Assembly (NCBI GenBank): GCA_002366565.1
Contig: DFBJ01000013.1
Span: forward strand, 1 to 64,000
Reading direction: 5' to 3'
Length of the DNA: 64,000 nt
From: Bacteriovoracaceae bacterium UBA3083
GTDB taxonomy: Bacteria > Bdellovibrionota > Bacteriovoracia > Bacteriovoracales > Bacteriovoracaceae
Below the pieces are notes generated by a model, which was not told where the DNA came from, did not search any database, and saw nothing but the letters and a program-made list of their open reading frames with translations. Below are positions 24,759 to 33,294 of the stretch, in pieces. The stretch's first letter is position 1; every line of letters begins with the position of its first letter. The position numbers and the translations under genes were made by a program.

Positions 24759-27449
24759 ATGAGTGCAAAACCATTAATATTTGTATATCCCCTTTCAGAA
24801 ACAATGAAAAAGCTTAAAGAAGCTGTAGAAGAGATTTCAGAGTCAGAGGGAGTTGAGGTATACGAGGTCGATGACCTATCAGAAATATCTCAATTAGTTC
24901 CAACTGTTGGACAGTCATTATCAATTTATGGGACACCAAAAAAATGTGCAATGTCACTAAAATCCCTAAGAAAAATAAATGCAAAACTAAATTCAAAAGT
25001 TCTTTTAATAAATGAGAAAGGAATACCAAGAAAAACGCTTGATAAGTTTTCTAAGATTGGCCTAACTGAATTTATTCAAGAGCCAGTTGCTGCCAAGACC
25101 CTACTCTACAAAGTAAAATTACAATTAAAGTCTATTGTTAATGATCAAATGGATGAAGATGAAGAATCGGGCGTAAAATCCTCTGGAAGCTCTACAGAGG
25201 AAGATGAAGATTCGATGTATAAGTCTTCTAAGAAAAAAAGTGATGAAGATAGTGAGGATGGCCTTGATTATCTTACAAAGAAAACCTCTAAAAATGCATT
25301 AGAAATTGAAGAAGCTGAAGAGAAGAAGAAAAAAAATAAATTTCATGAAGAGGAAATAGAATCTAATTGGCAAGGTAAAATAAAGAAGGAGCATAGCTCG
25401 TATGATGAAGAGGAAGCTTCTAAAGAGATTGAAAAAGAAGATGAAGAACCAATTGACGGATACCTTCGTGGTAAAGAAGAAAAATCTGAAGTTGAGATAG
25501 AAGAAGAGAAAAAGAAAAACAAGTATGTAGAAGAAGAGATCGAAGGTCACCTAAAAGGGAAACTGAGAAAAGAACTCGAGGAAGAAGAGGAATTACCAAG
25601 TAAAACAGAAGAAAGCTTCTTAGATATTGAAGAGAAAACAAGAGAGCTTCAAAAGAAAGCAGAAGAAAACTCTACATACTATAAAGGTAAAATAAAAAAG
25701 AATGAACAAGATGAAGAGGAAGAAGACCTCTTAAAAACAAAAAATGAAAATTCTCTATCAGTAGACGATGAAGATCAAGACTATCTCGAAAAAGAAGAAG
25801 ATATTGAAGAGTCAGAGGGCCGAAAAAAATCAAAGAACACTGATTTAGAAATTGAAGATAGTGAAATCAAGCAAGAGCGAGATGAAGAAGAAGAGGATGA
25901 TAAAGAGCTTAGAGAAAAGAACAAAAGTGCATTAGAAGATGAAGAGAACTCCCCTTCTGAAGGTCAAGTTGAACACTTAGAAAGTGAAGATGAAACAGGA
26001 GAAGGTTCAACTGACAAAATTGACAAGTACCTAAGAGGCGGAAAAGCTCGTAAAGATGAAGATCCTGATGAAGGCGAGAAAAAAGACTTAAAGGTTCAAA
26101 ATGAGATCTTTATTGATGAAGAATCGAGAAAAGAAAAAAAGAATAATCAAGAACAAGACTCAGAAGAAAAAGACTATAAAGATGAAACAGATATAAACCT
26201 CTTAGATGAAGAGGAAAAAGATGAAGACCCCTTAGAAGATGACAATACTGAAGTAGACAAAGACTTTCTAGAAAGAAAAAAAGATACAGACCTAGATATC
26301 GAAGACTCTCTACAGAAAAAAGATAGAAATGATGAAGATGATGACAGTTCTGGGTATAGGACAAAGAAATCGAAAGAATTAGAATCAGAAGAGGCTCGAG
26401 AAAAACGAGAGAAACAAGATCAAGAAGAAGAAAGAAAAAATAAAACTCATGAAGGCCAAGTTGATGATTTAACGCAAGAAAAGTTAAATGCCAATAGCAA
26501 GGTTGAAAAAATACAAACTCACTATAGTAGTGAAGCAAGTGTTAGCCACATAGATGATGATTGGAGTTTTGCGAAATCCGATAAGAAAAACACTGAAGAA
26601 GAATTAAAGAAGAGGACTGAAGACGAGTTTAGCTATGGGGACAAAGTTGACCTCGGAGAGCAGACAATTGATTACCGTAAGTTAAAAGATGAATTTGGTG
26701 GAATTACAATTGATAGAGAAGGTAATAATCTCAAGAAGACAGGTCCAAAATACTACGGTGGTGACTCGGCAAAAAAACGAACCACTCCAACCTACTATAG
26801 AGAAGATGAAGAAGTACTAGAGGAAGAAATTCAAGAGGAAGAAGAAAATGAAGAAAATGAATCCTCGGATATAATCTATGTACCCGACTCTAAAGGACTT
26901 GAACATGTCGTACGAGTTTTAAACTTCTATAATTCAGACGATTCAGCAGAAGAATCTACATATAAATATATATTTAAAGTGATTCAACAGAACTTTAATG
27001 GTGAAGTTGCTCTATTCTACTATGACGAAAAGAAAGGGCAAACAAAAGAGGCCGGAAATTCGCTAAACCTTCTTAGTGAGATTCAAAAAGAAGAGAAAGA
27101 ACCTATTTGGAAAAAATTAAGATCTAAACAATTCTCTTTGTGGAAAGAGACTAAACTACCTACATGGAGTGATATAACATTCCAGAGCTCAAATATTGAA
27201 TTCATCTACCCCTTCTACGAAGGAACAAGTCTAATGGGATTTGCTGTAACATGGTTTGATTCAGAATTTAAAGAAGAGAGATGTAAAGAACTTGAAGTGA
27301 CTCTTGAAACACTTAGAGGATTTGTTATCTCTAACTTTAGAACTAATATGAATAGTGGTGAATATCAAGGCATTGACAAGACAACAACAACTAAAAAAAA
27401 TCCGGTCAAATCATTTCTTGGAAAATTCTTTAGAAGGAAAGCATCATAA
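24759..27449 (+). CDS. Pseudo-receiver / charged linker / GAF-like signalling protein
   Basis: 896 residues in three parts. Residues 1-125 have the alternating strand-helix pattern of a response-regulator receiver, ending LTEFIQEPVAAKTLLYKV, which matches the K-P-x-x-x-x-x-L end of receivers with Lys replaced by Glu; no phosphorylatable Asp is seen, so it is a pseudo-receiver. Residues 126 to about 690 are an extremely Glu/Lys/Asp-rich, probably disordered linker holding short recurring motifs such as NWQGKIKK, GYLRGK, GHLKGKLRK, TYYKGKIKK and KYLRGGKAR. The last 190 residues form a globular domain of GAF-like pattern (IIYVPDSKGLEHVVRVLNF onward). It is first in an operon with a degenerate HD-GYP, CheY, an HPt-like protein and CheX; its TAA overlaps the next ATG. 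A scaffold role is inferred. Confidence 0.65.
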   Translation: MSAKPLIFVYPLSETMKKLKEAVEEISESEGVEVYEVDDLSEISQLVPTVGQSLSIYGTPKKCAMSLKSLRKINAKLNSKVLLINEKGIPRKTLDKFSKIGLTEFIQEPVAAKTLLYKVKLQLKSIVNDQMDEDEESGVKSSGSSTEEDEDSMYKSSKKKSDEDSEDGLDYLTKKTSKNALEIEEAEEKKKKNKFHEEEIESNWQGKIKKEHSSYDEEEASKEIEKEDEEPIDGYLRGKEEKSEVEIEEEKKKNKYVEEEIEGHLKGKLRKELEEEEELPSKTEESFLDIEEKTRELQKKAEENSTYYKGKIKKNEQDEEEEDLLKTKNENSLSVDDEDQDYLEKEEDIEESEGRKKSKNTDLEIEDSEIKQERDEEEEDDKELREKNKSALEDEENSPSEGQVEHLESEDETGEGSTDKIDKYLRGGKARKDEDPDEGEKKDLKVQNEIFIDEESRKEKKNNQEQDSEEKDYKDETDINLLDEEEKDEDPLEDDNTEVDKDFLERKKDTDLDIEDSLQKKDRNDEDDDSSGYRTKKSKELESEEAREKREKQDQEEERKNKTHEGQVDDLTQEKLNANSKVEKIQTHYSSEASVSHIDDDWSFAKSDKKNTEEELKKRTEDEFSYGDKVDLGEQTIDYRKLKDEFGGITIDREGNNLKKTGPKYYGGDSAKKRTTPTYYREDEEVLEEEIQEEEENEENESSDIIYVPDSKGLEHVVRVLNFYNSDDSAEESTYKYIFKVIQQNFNGEVALFYYDEKKGQTKEAGNSLNLLSEIQKEEKEPIWKKLRSKQFSLWKETKLPTWSDITFQSSNIEFIYPFYEGTSLMGFAVTWFDSEFKEERCKELEVTLETLRGFVISNFRTNMNSGEYQGIDKTTTTKKNPVKSFLGKFFRRKAS

Positions 27450-28486
27450 TGAGTGTTGTTAATAATTATTTCTTTATTTCACAAGAAGACCTTGGGGGAA
27501 AGAGAGTTCTTCCCTATCATCTATTTATTTATAATCCTAATAACGAAAGCGTCAGCCCTTTCTTAAAGGCGAACTCACCACTCATAGAAGATAAGAAAGA
27601 CTTTCTTGAGTTTATATTAAGTAAAGGCGGCAGACTCGCAGTCGATAAGAAACAAAAGAAAACATTTCTAACGACACATGCTTTAAAAGAAGAAGATGTT
27701 GAAGGGCTTCAAGAGGTCGTTCATCACCTTGAAGAAAAGAGAATCCAAAAGATTCAAGAGTTAGAAAAGACAATAGACATTATTGGCGAAGTAAAATTTA
27801 AAGAAGAGTTTCTAAGTGCTGTAAAAGATAATGATTACTCAAGTATGATTGAAAGAGTAAGAATGGAAACTGAAACCTTTAGTGTTAGAATATCGCATAC
27901 TGTAAGTCTTGCAATATACCTATGTGAAAAGCTTTTAATAGAAGACAGCTTTGTGAATAGGATTGTCGCTGTCTCATACTTTCTTGCAAAAAATTGCGAT
28001 ATGAAAGATGAAGAAACACTAGGCGAATTGATTTGCGCAGCTTTCTTTAGCCATATAGGAATGACTCAACTCGATTATAACTTAGGTCATAAACCACATT
28101 TAGAATATAATAAAGCAGAATTGAAAGAATATAGAAAACACCCTAACCTATCCCATCACTTACTAAATAAAAGTGAGGTAGTACTTAGCAATAGATGTAT
28201 GAATATAATATTCCAACATCATGAAAGAAATGATGGTTCTGGTTTCCCAATGTATAAAAAAGGTGAACATATTGATCAACTTTCATTAATACTTGGTGCC
28301 GTATCTCATATATTTGAGTACTCAGAGGGAAAAGTTACTGGAACAAAGACAGATATGAAGAGCATTATAAGAAATTTGAAAAATAAAACTTTCACTGCTG
28401 GACTAGAGTTCGAGTTTGGAGATAAAATATACGAAAGTTTAATTTATATATTAAATACAGATTCTGAAATAGAAGAATCTGCTTAG
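27449..28486 (+). CDS. Degenerate HD-GYP domain protein
   Basis: 345 residues: an N-terminal domain of about 110 residues of unknown type, a helix, then an HD-GYP domain (about 140-340). The GYP part is well kept (HHERNDGSGFP, 257-267), as are the N-terminal His150 (RISHTVSLA) and His231 in KHPNLSHHLL. The HD dyad is lost: where active enzymes have L-H-D-I-G-K this protein has F-S-H-I-G-M (200-205), and the later Asp of the metal site also appears replaced (GAVSHIF). Active HD-GYP proteins cleave cyclic-di-GMP; this one probably binds or signals without cleaving it. It is translationally coupled to the gene before (TAATG) and lies nine bases before cheY. Confidence 0.8.
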   Translation: MSVVNNYFFISQEDLGGKRVLPYHLFIYNPNNESVSPFLKANSPLIEDKKDFLEFILSKGGRLAVDKKQKKTFLTTHALKEEDVEGLQEVVHHLEEKRIQKIQELEKTIDIIGEVKFKEEFLSAVKDNDYSSMIERVRMETETFSVRISHTVSLAIYLCEKLLIEDSFVNRIVAVSYFLAKNCDMKDEETLGELICAAFFSHIGMTQLDYNLGHKPHLEYNKAELKEYRKHPNLSHHLLNKSEVVLSNRCMNIIFQHHERNDGSGFPMYKKGEHIDQLSLILGAVSHIFEYSEGKVTGTKTDMKSIIRNLKNKTFTAGLEFEFGDKIYESLIYILNTDSEIEESA

Positions 28487-28494
28487 GAGATAAA

Positions 28495-28887
28495 ATGGCC
28501 CTTAAAAGTGATATGAAGATTCTCGTTATTGACGACATGGCTACAATGAGAAAAATCATCAAGAACATGCTTCAACAAATTGGATTTAAGAATATAACAG
28601 AGGCTGATGATGGAGCCACTGCATGGCCTATGATTCAAGAAGCACTGGATAGCCCAGAGCCTTATGAGTTTATCGTTTCTGATTGGAACATGCCACAGAT
28701 GAGTGGTTTAGATCTTCTAAAGAAGGTACGAGAGACTGAAGCTCTTAAAAAATTACCTTTCTTGATGATTACAGCAGAGGCAGAACAAGGAAATGTTGTG
28801 ATTGCAGTGAAGGCAGGAGTAAGTAACTTCATCGTTAAGCCATTCTCAGCAGCTGTACTAAAAGAAAAAATAGAAAAGATTTTTTAA
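28495..28887 (+). CDS. cheY: CheY-type response regulator
   Basis: 130 residues, a stand-alone receiver domain. All key residues are present: acidic pair Asp13-Asp14 (VIDDMATMRK), phospho-acceptor Asp63 in SDWNMP, Thr93 in MITAEAE and Lys115 in VKPFSAA. The WNMP motif and overall length match chemotaxis CheY, which binds the flagellar switch when phosphorylated. AGGAG lies before the ATG. It is third in the operon, next to an HPt-like protein with a CheZ-like tail and a CheX phosphatase, so its output is probably flagellar rotation or a related motility response. No CheA is in the window. Confidence 0.93.
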   Translation: MALKSDMKILVIDDMATMRKIIKNMLQQIGFKNITEADDGATAWPMIQEALDSPEPYEFIVSDWNMPQMSGLDLLKKVRETEALKKLPFLMITAEAEQGNVVIAVKAGVSNFIVKPFSAAVLKEKIEKIF

Positions 28888-28900
28888 TAAAGGATCCAGC

Positions 28901-29404
28901 ATGAGCTTACTAAATGACCCGTCAATGAAAGAGGTTGTTGATGAATTCTGTGATGAGTCCTTACAGCTTTTTAACGAGCTAGAAGAAATCTTAGAAGAAT
29001 TTGAAGATGACCCTACTCAGACAGAAAAACTTGAACAGTTTGGACAAATTATAGATAGAGTTATGGGATCTGCAAAAACAATTGGCGCAGATGAAATAGC
29101 AACATTCTGTGAGTTAGGTAAAGCGATTGGATATAAATCGAGTCAAGTCAATGACACTGCCCTGCTAGAAGTAGTATGTGCAATTATGTTTGACTCTTTA
29201 GAGCTATTAAAAAAAATGATTATACAAATTAAAGAGGGAAAAAGTTCTTCTTTTGAAGCGACTAGCTCTACAGCATTTGTAACTAGACTGAAGTGGCTTA
29301 AAGATAAATTTAATGATATAGAGCGAGCTTCTTGCGCTGCTGACCCTGACGCAAATCTTTCACAAACATCTATTGATGATTTGATGAGTAGTCTTGGGTT
29401 ATAA
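28901..29404 (+). CDS. HPt-like helical protein with CheZ-like CheY-binding tail
   Basis: 167 residues, all helical. Residues 45-80 have the HPt pattern (QIIDRVMGSAKTIGADEI), but the phospho-accepting His is replaced by Asp52, so it cannot relay phosphate in the usual way. The last 15 residues, LSQTSIDDLMSSLGL, closely match the C-terminal peptide of enteric CheZ (ASQDQVDDLLDSLGF), which docks on the alpha4-beta5-alpha5 face of CheY. It is encoded 13 bases after cheY and 14 bases before cheX. The most economical reading is a CheY-binding adaptor or a helper for CheX-mediated dephosphorylation. The tail similarity is from memory of CheZ; the function is inferred. Confidence 0.75.
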   Translation: MSLLNDPSMKEVVDEFCDESLQLFNELEEILEEFEDDPTQTEKLEQFGQIIDRVMGSAKTIGADEIATFCELGKAIGYKSSQVNDTALLEVVCAIMFDSLELLKKMIIQIKEGKSSSFEATSSTAFVTRLKWLKDKFNDIERASCAADPDANLSQTSIDDLMSSLGL

Positions 29405-29418
29405 CTGGAGTAAAATAT

Positions 29419-29928
29419 ATGAGTAATCAAAGTAACTTTTTAACTTTCTCAAAGCCATTTATCGATGCAGCAAAGAATGTATTTGAAACGATGGTCTTTA
29501 CTAAGTTAGACCCACAGAAGCCAGAAATAAAAAAAGACTCTATTTCTAAAGGTGATATCTCAGCAGTCCTAGGACTAAACGGAGAAATTGAAGTAGATGG
29601 AGTAGCTAAGCCATATAAGGCCATGCTAGTCATCTCTTGGCCCTATGACACTTACTTCAAGGTAGCCAGTGCTATGCTAATGGATACTTTCACTGAGTAT
29701 AACGATGAGATTGCTGATGTTGGCGGTGAAATCTGTAATATGATTATGGGTAATGCTAAAAGAGATTTGGCAACACAAGGTTATACATCAAATATGGCAA
29801 TTCCTTCAATGATAGAAGGTGCAAAACATAAAATTTCATACCCTGCGGGAACTACGGTAATTCTTATTCCAATAAAGTCTGCACATGGTGAAATGTATAT
29901 TGAACTCTGCTATAGTCAAGCTGACTAA
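29419..29928 (+). CDS. cheX: CheX-type CheY-P phosphatase
   Basis: 169 residues with the CheC/CheX/FliY fold. The signature helix GGEICNMIMGNAKRDL carries the phosphatase pair Glu104 and Asn107 (E-x-x-N) followed by G-N-x-x-x-x-L. Only one such helix is visible, as in CheX, which works as a dimer. It should dephosphorylate CheY-P, presumably the product of the gene two places upstream. GGAG lies ahead of the ATG. It is the last gene of the operon; its stop codon overlaps the convergent phosphoesterase gene by four bases and no separate terminator is seen. Confidence 0.88.
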   Translation: MSNQSNFLTFSKPFIDAAKNVFETMVFTKLDPQKPEIKKDSISKGDISAVLGLNGEIEVDGVAKPYKAMLVISWPYDTYFKVASAMLMDTFTEYNDEIADVGGEICNMIMGNAKRDLATQGYTSNMAIPSMIEGAKHKISYPAGTTVILIPIKSAHGEMYIELCYSQAD

Positions 29929-31058
29929 GAGAACTCTTCATAGGGGAGATTTGATCTCCCCTTCCATATATTTAAATTAATATCGTATTCTTTCTTATCT
30001 AAATCTAAGACATCAACTTGGGCAAATGACAATTGTTCACCAGACGGATTTTTTCCAAAATCTAAATTGTACATTCTTGTCCATGTTCCAGTATTGATAA
30101 AGATTCCACCTTCACTAAAAGATCTAAAGATTGGTTCGTGTGTGTGCCCTACTATTAGACATTGTGTTTCAGGCCTTTCTTTAAAGAAGTCCATTGTCAA
30201 TGTATCATAATCTTTAAAGAGCTCTAGTTCATTTACACAATGCTTATACATCTTCTTTAAATTTCTTTCTTGTTTGAAAAGATATATAGATCGAACCATT
30301 ATAAAGTAATAAGTTGTAGCAAAGAGAAATCTTAGCGTAAAAAATGTGTCATAGATAAGTCCATTAATTATAAATTTTCTAATAGGACGAACAGCATTTA
30401 CGTGGTCTCTCTCTTCTTTAAACTTATTTATTACCCTCGTAACATAATATGATCCCCATGGAGGTAAGAAGTACTTCTCTCCATCCTCAGACTCTACAAT
30501 CGATTTCACAGGGTGAAAATGATGTGCTAACTCATACTCGTGTCCATGCTTTAACACTACTCCAGGAACGGGAATATACTCGCCATTGTTATTGAGTTGT
30601 ATCTCCACACGGCTTCTATTTTTTTCATCAAATAATTCATAGAACCTTGTACGCAGAGATTCAAAAACAAACTCTGCATCATGATTACCAATAATATAAA
30701 CTAATTTCTTATTCTTATGAGAAACAAATCTATCTAATGCATCTAGAACTTCACCATGAGCATCAATAATCATTTCAAACTTACTTAGAGCCGCTTTCTC
30801 ACTCCAAAATTCATCATCAAAATAATTAACAAAAGGGACAGCTAAAAGATCGAATAGATCTCCATTAATAATTAATTCAACATCTCGACTTAAATAATCA
30901 TCCGAAGAATAAAAATCTAGAAAATCAACAAGCTCTTTATCAAAGTGAAAGTCTTCAAGGTAGTTTCTCTTACCATTAACCATCACCCCTGCACCTAGAT
31001 GAATATCAGAAATAACGAGAATGGATTTATCAATTTTATTTTTTCGAAGGAATCTCAT
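29925..31058 (-). CDS. Calcineurin-like metallophosphoesterase
   Basis: 377 residues from the ATG at 31058, preceded by AAAAGG; a TTG at 31073 is also possible. Metal-binding motifs of the family are all there: VISDIHLG (Asp18, His20), INGDLFDLL, IGNHDAEF, LKHGHEYE and VGHTHEPI. The layout resembles UDP-2,3-diacylglucosamine hydrolase (LpxH) and related enzymes, but it is longer, with a middle insert containing a hydrophobic stretch (about 245-265, FFTLRFLFATTYYFIMV) that could hold it at the membrane. Substrate unknown. The start overlaps the end of the upstream secreted-protein gene, so the two form an operon. Confidence 0.85.
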   Translation of the reverse strand: MRFLRKNKIDKSILVISDIHLGAGVMVNGKRNYLEDFHFDKELVDFLDFYSSDDYLSRDVELIINGDLFDLLAVPFVNYFDDEFWSEKAALSKFEMIIDAHGEVLDALDRFVSHKNKKLVYIIGNHDAEFVFESLRTRFYELFDEKNRSRVEIQLNNNGEYIPVPGVVLKHGHEYELAHHFHPVKSIVESEDGEKYFLPPWGSYYVTRVINKFKEERDHVNAVRPIRKFIINGLIYDTFFTLRFLFATTYYFIMVRSIYLFKQERNLKKMYKHCVNELELFKDYDTLTMDFFKERPETQCLIVGHTHEPIFRSFSEGGIFINTGTWTRMYNLDFGKNPSGEQLSFAQVDVLDLDKKEYDINLNIWKGRSNLPYEEFS

Positions 31059-31395
31059 ATGCCTTTTTTCCAAAATCGAGTATCACTTTCTGAAATGAAG
31101 GAGAAAGTGGGATGAAATAGTATTTAGTATTTTTATGAAACTCTAATTCAATAGATTTATACTTTCCAGGCTTAATTGTAACTATTTTTCGAAGAGAGCC
31201 ACTATCGGTTGCAACCTCACCTATTAACTTAACTAAAGTTTTATTTTCAATAATCACACTAACTTTTTTGGACTTCTTCACTGGAGACAAAACCTTAAAC
31301 TTATTTGTGAAGGCCGTAACAATGAAAGCATCAGACTTCTCGAAAGAGAAGGAAGGATTACTAAATAAAATAAACATAAGAGCTAGGTATTTCAT
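31036..31395 (-). CDS. Small exported protein of unknown function
   Basis: 119 residues with signal peptide MKYLALMFILFSNPSFSFEK. The mature 100 residues look like a beta-sandwich (alternating strands; KKVSVIIENKTLVKLIGEVAT, IVTIKPGKYKSIELEF), somewhat like cupredoxin-type folds but without Cys and with few His, so no copper site. Its coding end overlaps the start of the phosphoesterase by 23 bases, indicating coupled translation. The start lacks a ribosome site and has TGATAGAAT seven bases upstream, so the message may begin at or next to the ATG. Confidence 0.65.
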   Translation of the reverse strand: MKYLALMFILFSNPSFSFEKSDAFIVTAFTNKFKVLSPVKKSKKVSVIIENKTLVKLIGEVATDSGSLRKIVTIKPGKYKSIELEFHKNTKYYFIPLSPSFQKVILDFGKKAYEIPSKK

Positions 31396-31402
31396 AGTAA
31401 CT

Positions 31403-31411
31403 ATTCTATCA
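31403..31411 (-). promoter_or_regulatory. Extended -10 promoter, leaderless type
   Basis: On the minus strand TGATAGAAT is followed by seven bases and the ATG at 31395. No ribosome site is visible. Confidence 0.5.
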
Positions 31412-31496
31412 AGTTATCGAATTTATTTGGAACGGCAGAATTTGCCAATAACACTCAAATACTTACCTCTAGGGCACTTCTTACCGAAAAGTCAGT

Positions 31497-31991
31497 ATGA
31501 ATGGTTTATTTTCAAAACTAAAAAACAAAAAAAGTCAGCAATTCTTAAAGAATAGAGAACACAGGTGGTTCTATGACTCCCCTGCAGTTTTAGAAACTTT
31601 TTCACAGCTATACTCAACAACTAAAGACTATAAGAAAATTAAATCAATACTAGAGAAAATTGTATTCGTACAAAGTAATGGCCAATATGCTTGTGCTGTT
31701 AAATCTGATGTTAATATAATTATTATTTTTCCTGAACTTATATTCATTATGAAAAATGGTCAAAAAGAACAAGCTGTTGCTGTTCTACTCCATGAGATAG
31801 GTCATATAGCATTAGAACACCAAAAAAAAGGTACTCCCAATCAACAGGCACAAGTAGAAGCAGACTTTTTTGCTGCTGAACTTGGTTATGGAAAATACTT
31901 ATTTGAATTTCTAAAAAATCAGAGACGTAACCCACAGATAGAAACAAGGCTAACAGCACTAAGTAGAGTTCTTAATACTCCAAATAACTAA
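31497..31991 (+). CDS. Small HExxH zinc metallopeptidase-like protein
   Basis: 164 residues. A zinc-peptidase motif lies in VLLHEIGHIALEHQ (His99, Glu100, His103), and 17 residues on comes VEADFFAAELGY (Glu121 and Asp123), the pattern of the third ligand and structural Asp in M48/gluzincin peptidases. It is much shorter than typical M48 enzymes and has no membrane segments or signal peptide, so it is a minimal cytoplasmic member. Activity is likely from the intact motif; the substrate is unknown. No ribosome site is seen before the ATG. The 3' end overlaps the convergent phosphopantetheinyl transferase gene by 20 bases. Confidence 0.75.
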   Translation: MNGLFSKLKNKKSQQFLKNREHRWFYDSPAVLETFSQLYSTTKDYKKIKSILEKIVFVQSNGQYACAVKSDVNIIIIFPELIFIMKNGQKEQAVAVLLHEIGHIALEHQKKGTPNQQAQVEADFFAAELGYGKYLFEFLKNQRRNPQIETRLTALSRVLNTPNN

Positions 31992-32616
31992 GAAGAAAAT
32001 CTTTTGTAATCACAAAATGACCATTATAAATACTTCCCTCAACATGCTCAGGGTTTAAAGTTGTTCTAAGTTTTATACTAAACTTATTCTCATTAACACT
32101 TATAAGGGCTGCATCTTTGAATCCAAAGAATTTTCCAACAGATGGGTACAACATTTTATAGAGAGATTCTTTTGCCGAAAATATTAATGTATCAAGTTCA
32201 CTTTTAGAGAGTTCACTCTTATCAATATCTTCTTCGGTCTTAATCATTCGGTAAATATTTTCTTTCACTCTACCAACGGATTCAATATCAAGTCCTACAC
32301 CTTTAATTAACTTGGAGCTAGCAACAGCTGCAGCGTAAAAGTCTTTAGAGTGAGAAATAGAACCTACAAAGCCTTTAGGCCAAAGAGGCTCTCTCTCTTT
32401 TCCTATTTTTACTGCTTCCGTATTTCCATGCTCAGACAGAAGTAGTCTGGCTATATATCTTCCCTTTTGAAATTCTTCTTTACGGGAATCACTTGCATCA
32501 TTAAGCTGAGATGGAACATCTATAAGAGAGTATTCTTCTAAAGAGAGACTAGATGAAGATACAACTAGAACCTTACCTCTAGACTTTAATATATTATTAA
32601 AATCAATATTTTTCAT
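31972..32616 (-). CDS. 4'-phosphopantetheinyl transferase (EntD/Sfp-type)
   Basis: 214 residues. Family motifs: VGSISHSKDFYAAAV (84-98), GVGLDIESV (Asp110 and Glu112, magnesium ligands) and FSAKESLYKMLYP (Lys149, Glu150). The layout is that of EntD-like enzymes, which move the phosphopantetheine arm from coenzyme A to a Ser of a carrier protein. The carrier could be the fatty-acid ACP or a polyketide or peptide synthetase; no such synthetase is in the window. No Shine-Dalgarno sequence is apparent. The 3' end overlaps the metallopeptidase gene on the other strand. Confidence 0.88.
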   Translation of the reverse strand: MKNIDFNNILKSRGKVLVVSSSSLSLEEYSLIDVPSQLNDASDSRKEEFQKGRYIARLLLSEHGNTEAVKIGKEREPLWPKGFVGSISHSKDFYAAAVASSKLIKGVGLDIESVGRVKENIYRMIKTEEDIDKSELSKSELDTLIFSAKESLYKMLYPSVGKFFGFKDAALISVNENKFSIKLRTTLNPEHVEGSIYNGHFVITKDFLLSYLEY

Positions 32617-32733
32617 TACACCAATACTTTAAGACTTATATCTAAAGAGAATATAATAAAAATATTATTTTGTAATGCTTAACTTAAGTTAGAGCTTGAA
32701 CCAGTGGAATATATAGTAATGAAAGAATAGAGC

Positions 32734-33294
32734 TTAATAAAGAGACTCTTCAAGACTTTGATCATAATTTATTAATAGATCGTTTGAAAATTCCATTTCA
32801 TAAACACCAGCATCACAAAAAACAAATCTAACATCTGAAACAGACTGATTCTCTTGTGACCTATTAAACATGACCACAGGGTATCTAGTTCCATCAGAAC
32901 ATAATTTTCTGAAGTTACTACGTAAAGTCATAGAGTTGAAGTTATCAACGTGATTATAAATACTTCTAGAAGAGAAAGTTACAAATTCACCAGACTTTAG
33001 AAGCTCTACAACATCACCGTTTAGGGCCTCGACTCCAGTATTTAAGTATGCTTTTCCCATATAATTAAAAATATATGTCAGTGTAATAGAAGTTCCAATA
33101 CAGTTATGACAAGTTTCTTCAGGGATCTTACAAACTAAGGTATCGTTACATACATCTTGGCACAGAATATCATCTTCAGCGCAGTAGAGACTTAACTCTT
33201 TCCTGTATTGATCATTCCAAGTAGATTCAACAGTTGCTGCTGTAATATTAAAACTGAATATAAAAGCCAAACCAAGCTTAAGTATATTTCTCAC
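32734..33294 (-). CDS. Cys-rich exported protein, last gene of the secreted-protein cluster
   Basis: 186 residues starting with GTG; AGAGGA lies eight bases upstream and the stop codon of the preceding gene overlaps it (TAGTG), so translation is coupled. Signal peptide MRNILKLGLAFIFSFNITA. Eight Cys are packed in the first 65 mature residues (YCAEDDILCQDVCNDTLVC, then ETCHNC), a dense disulfide pattern. Two more Cys are near the end. No family recognised. The tight coupling to the 923-residue exported protein suggests the two products work together. Confidence 0.65.
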   Translation of the reverse strand: MRNILKLGLAFIFSFNITAATVESTWNDQYRKELSLYCAEDDILCQDVCNDTLVCKIPEETCHNCIGTSITLTYIFNYMGKAYLNTGVEALNGDVVELLKSGEFVTFSSRSIYNHVDNFNSMTLRSNFRKLCSDGTRYPVVMFNRSQENQSVSDVRFVFCDAGVYEMEFSNDLLINYDQSLEESLY

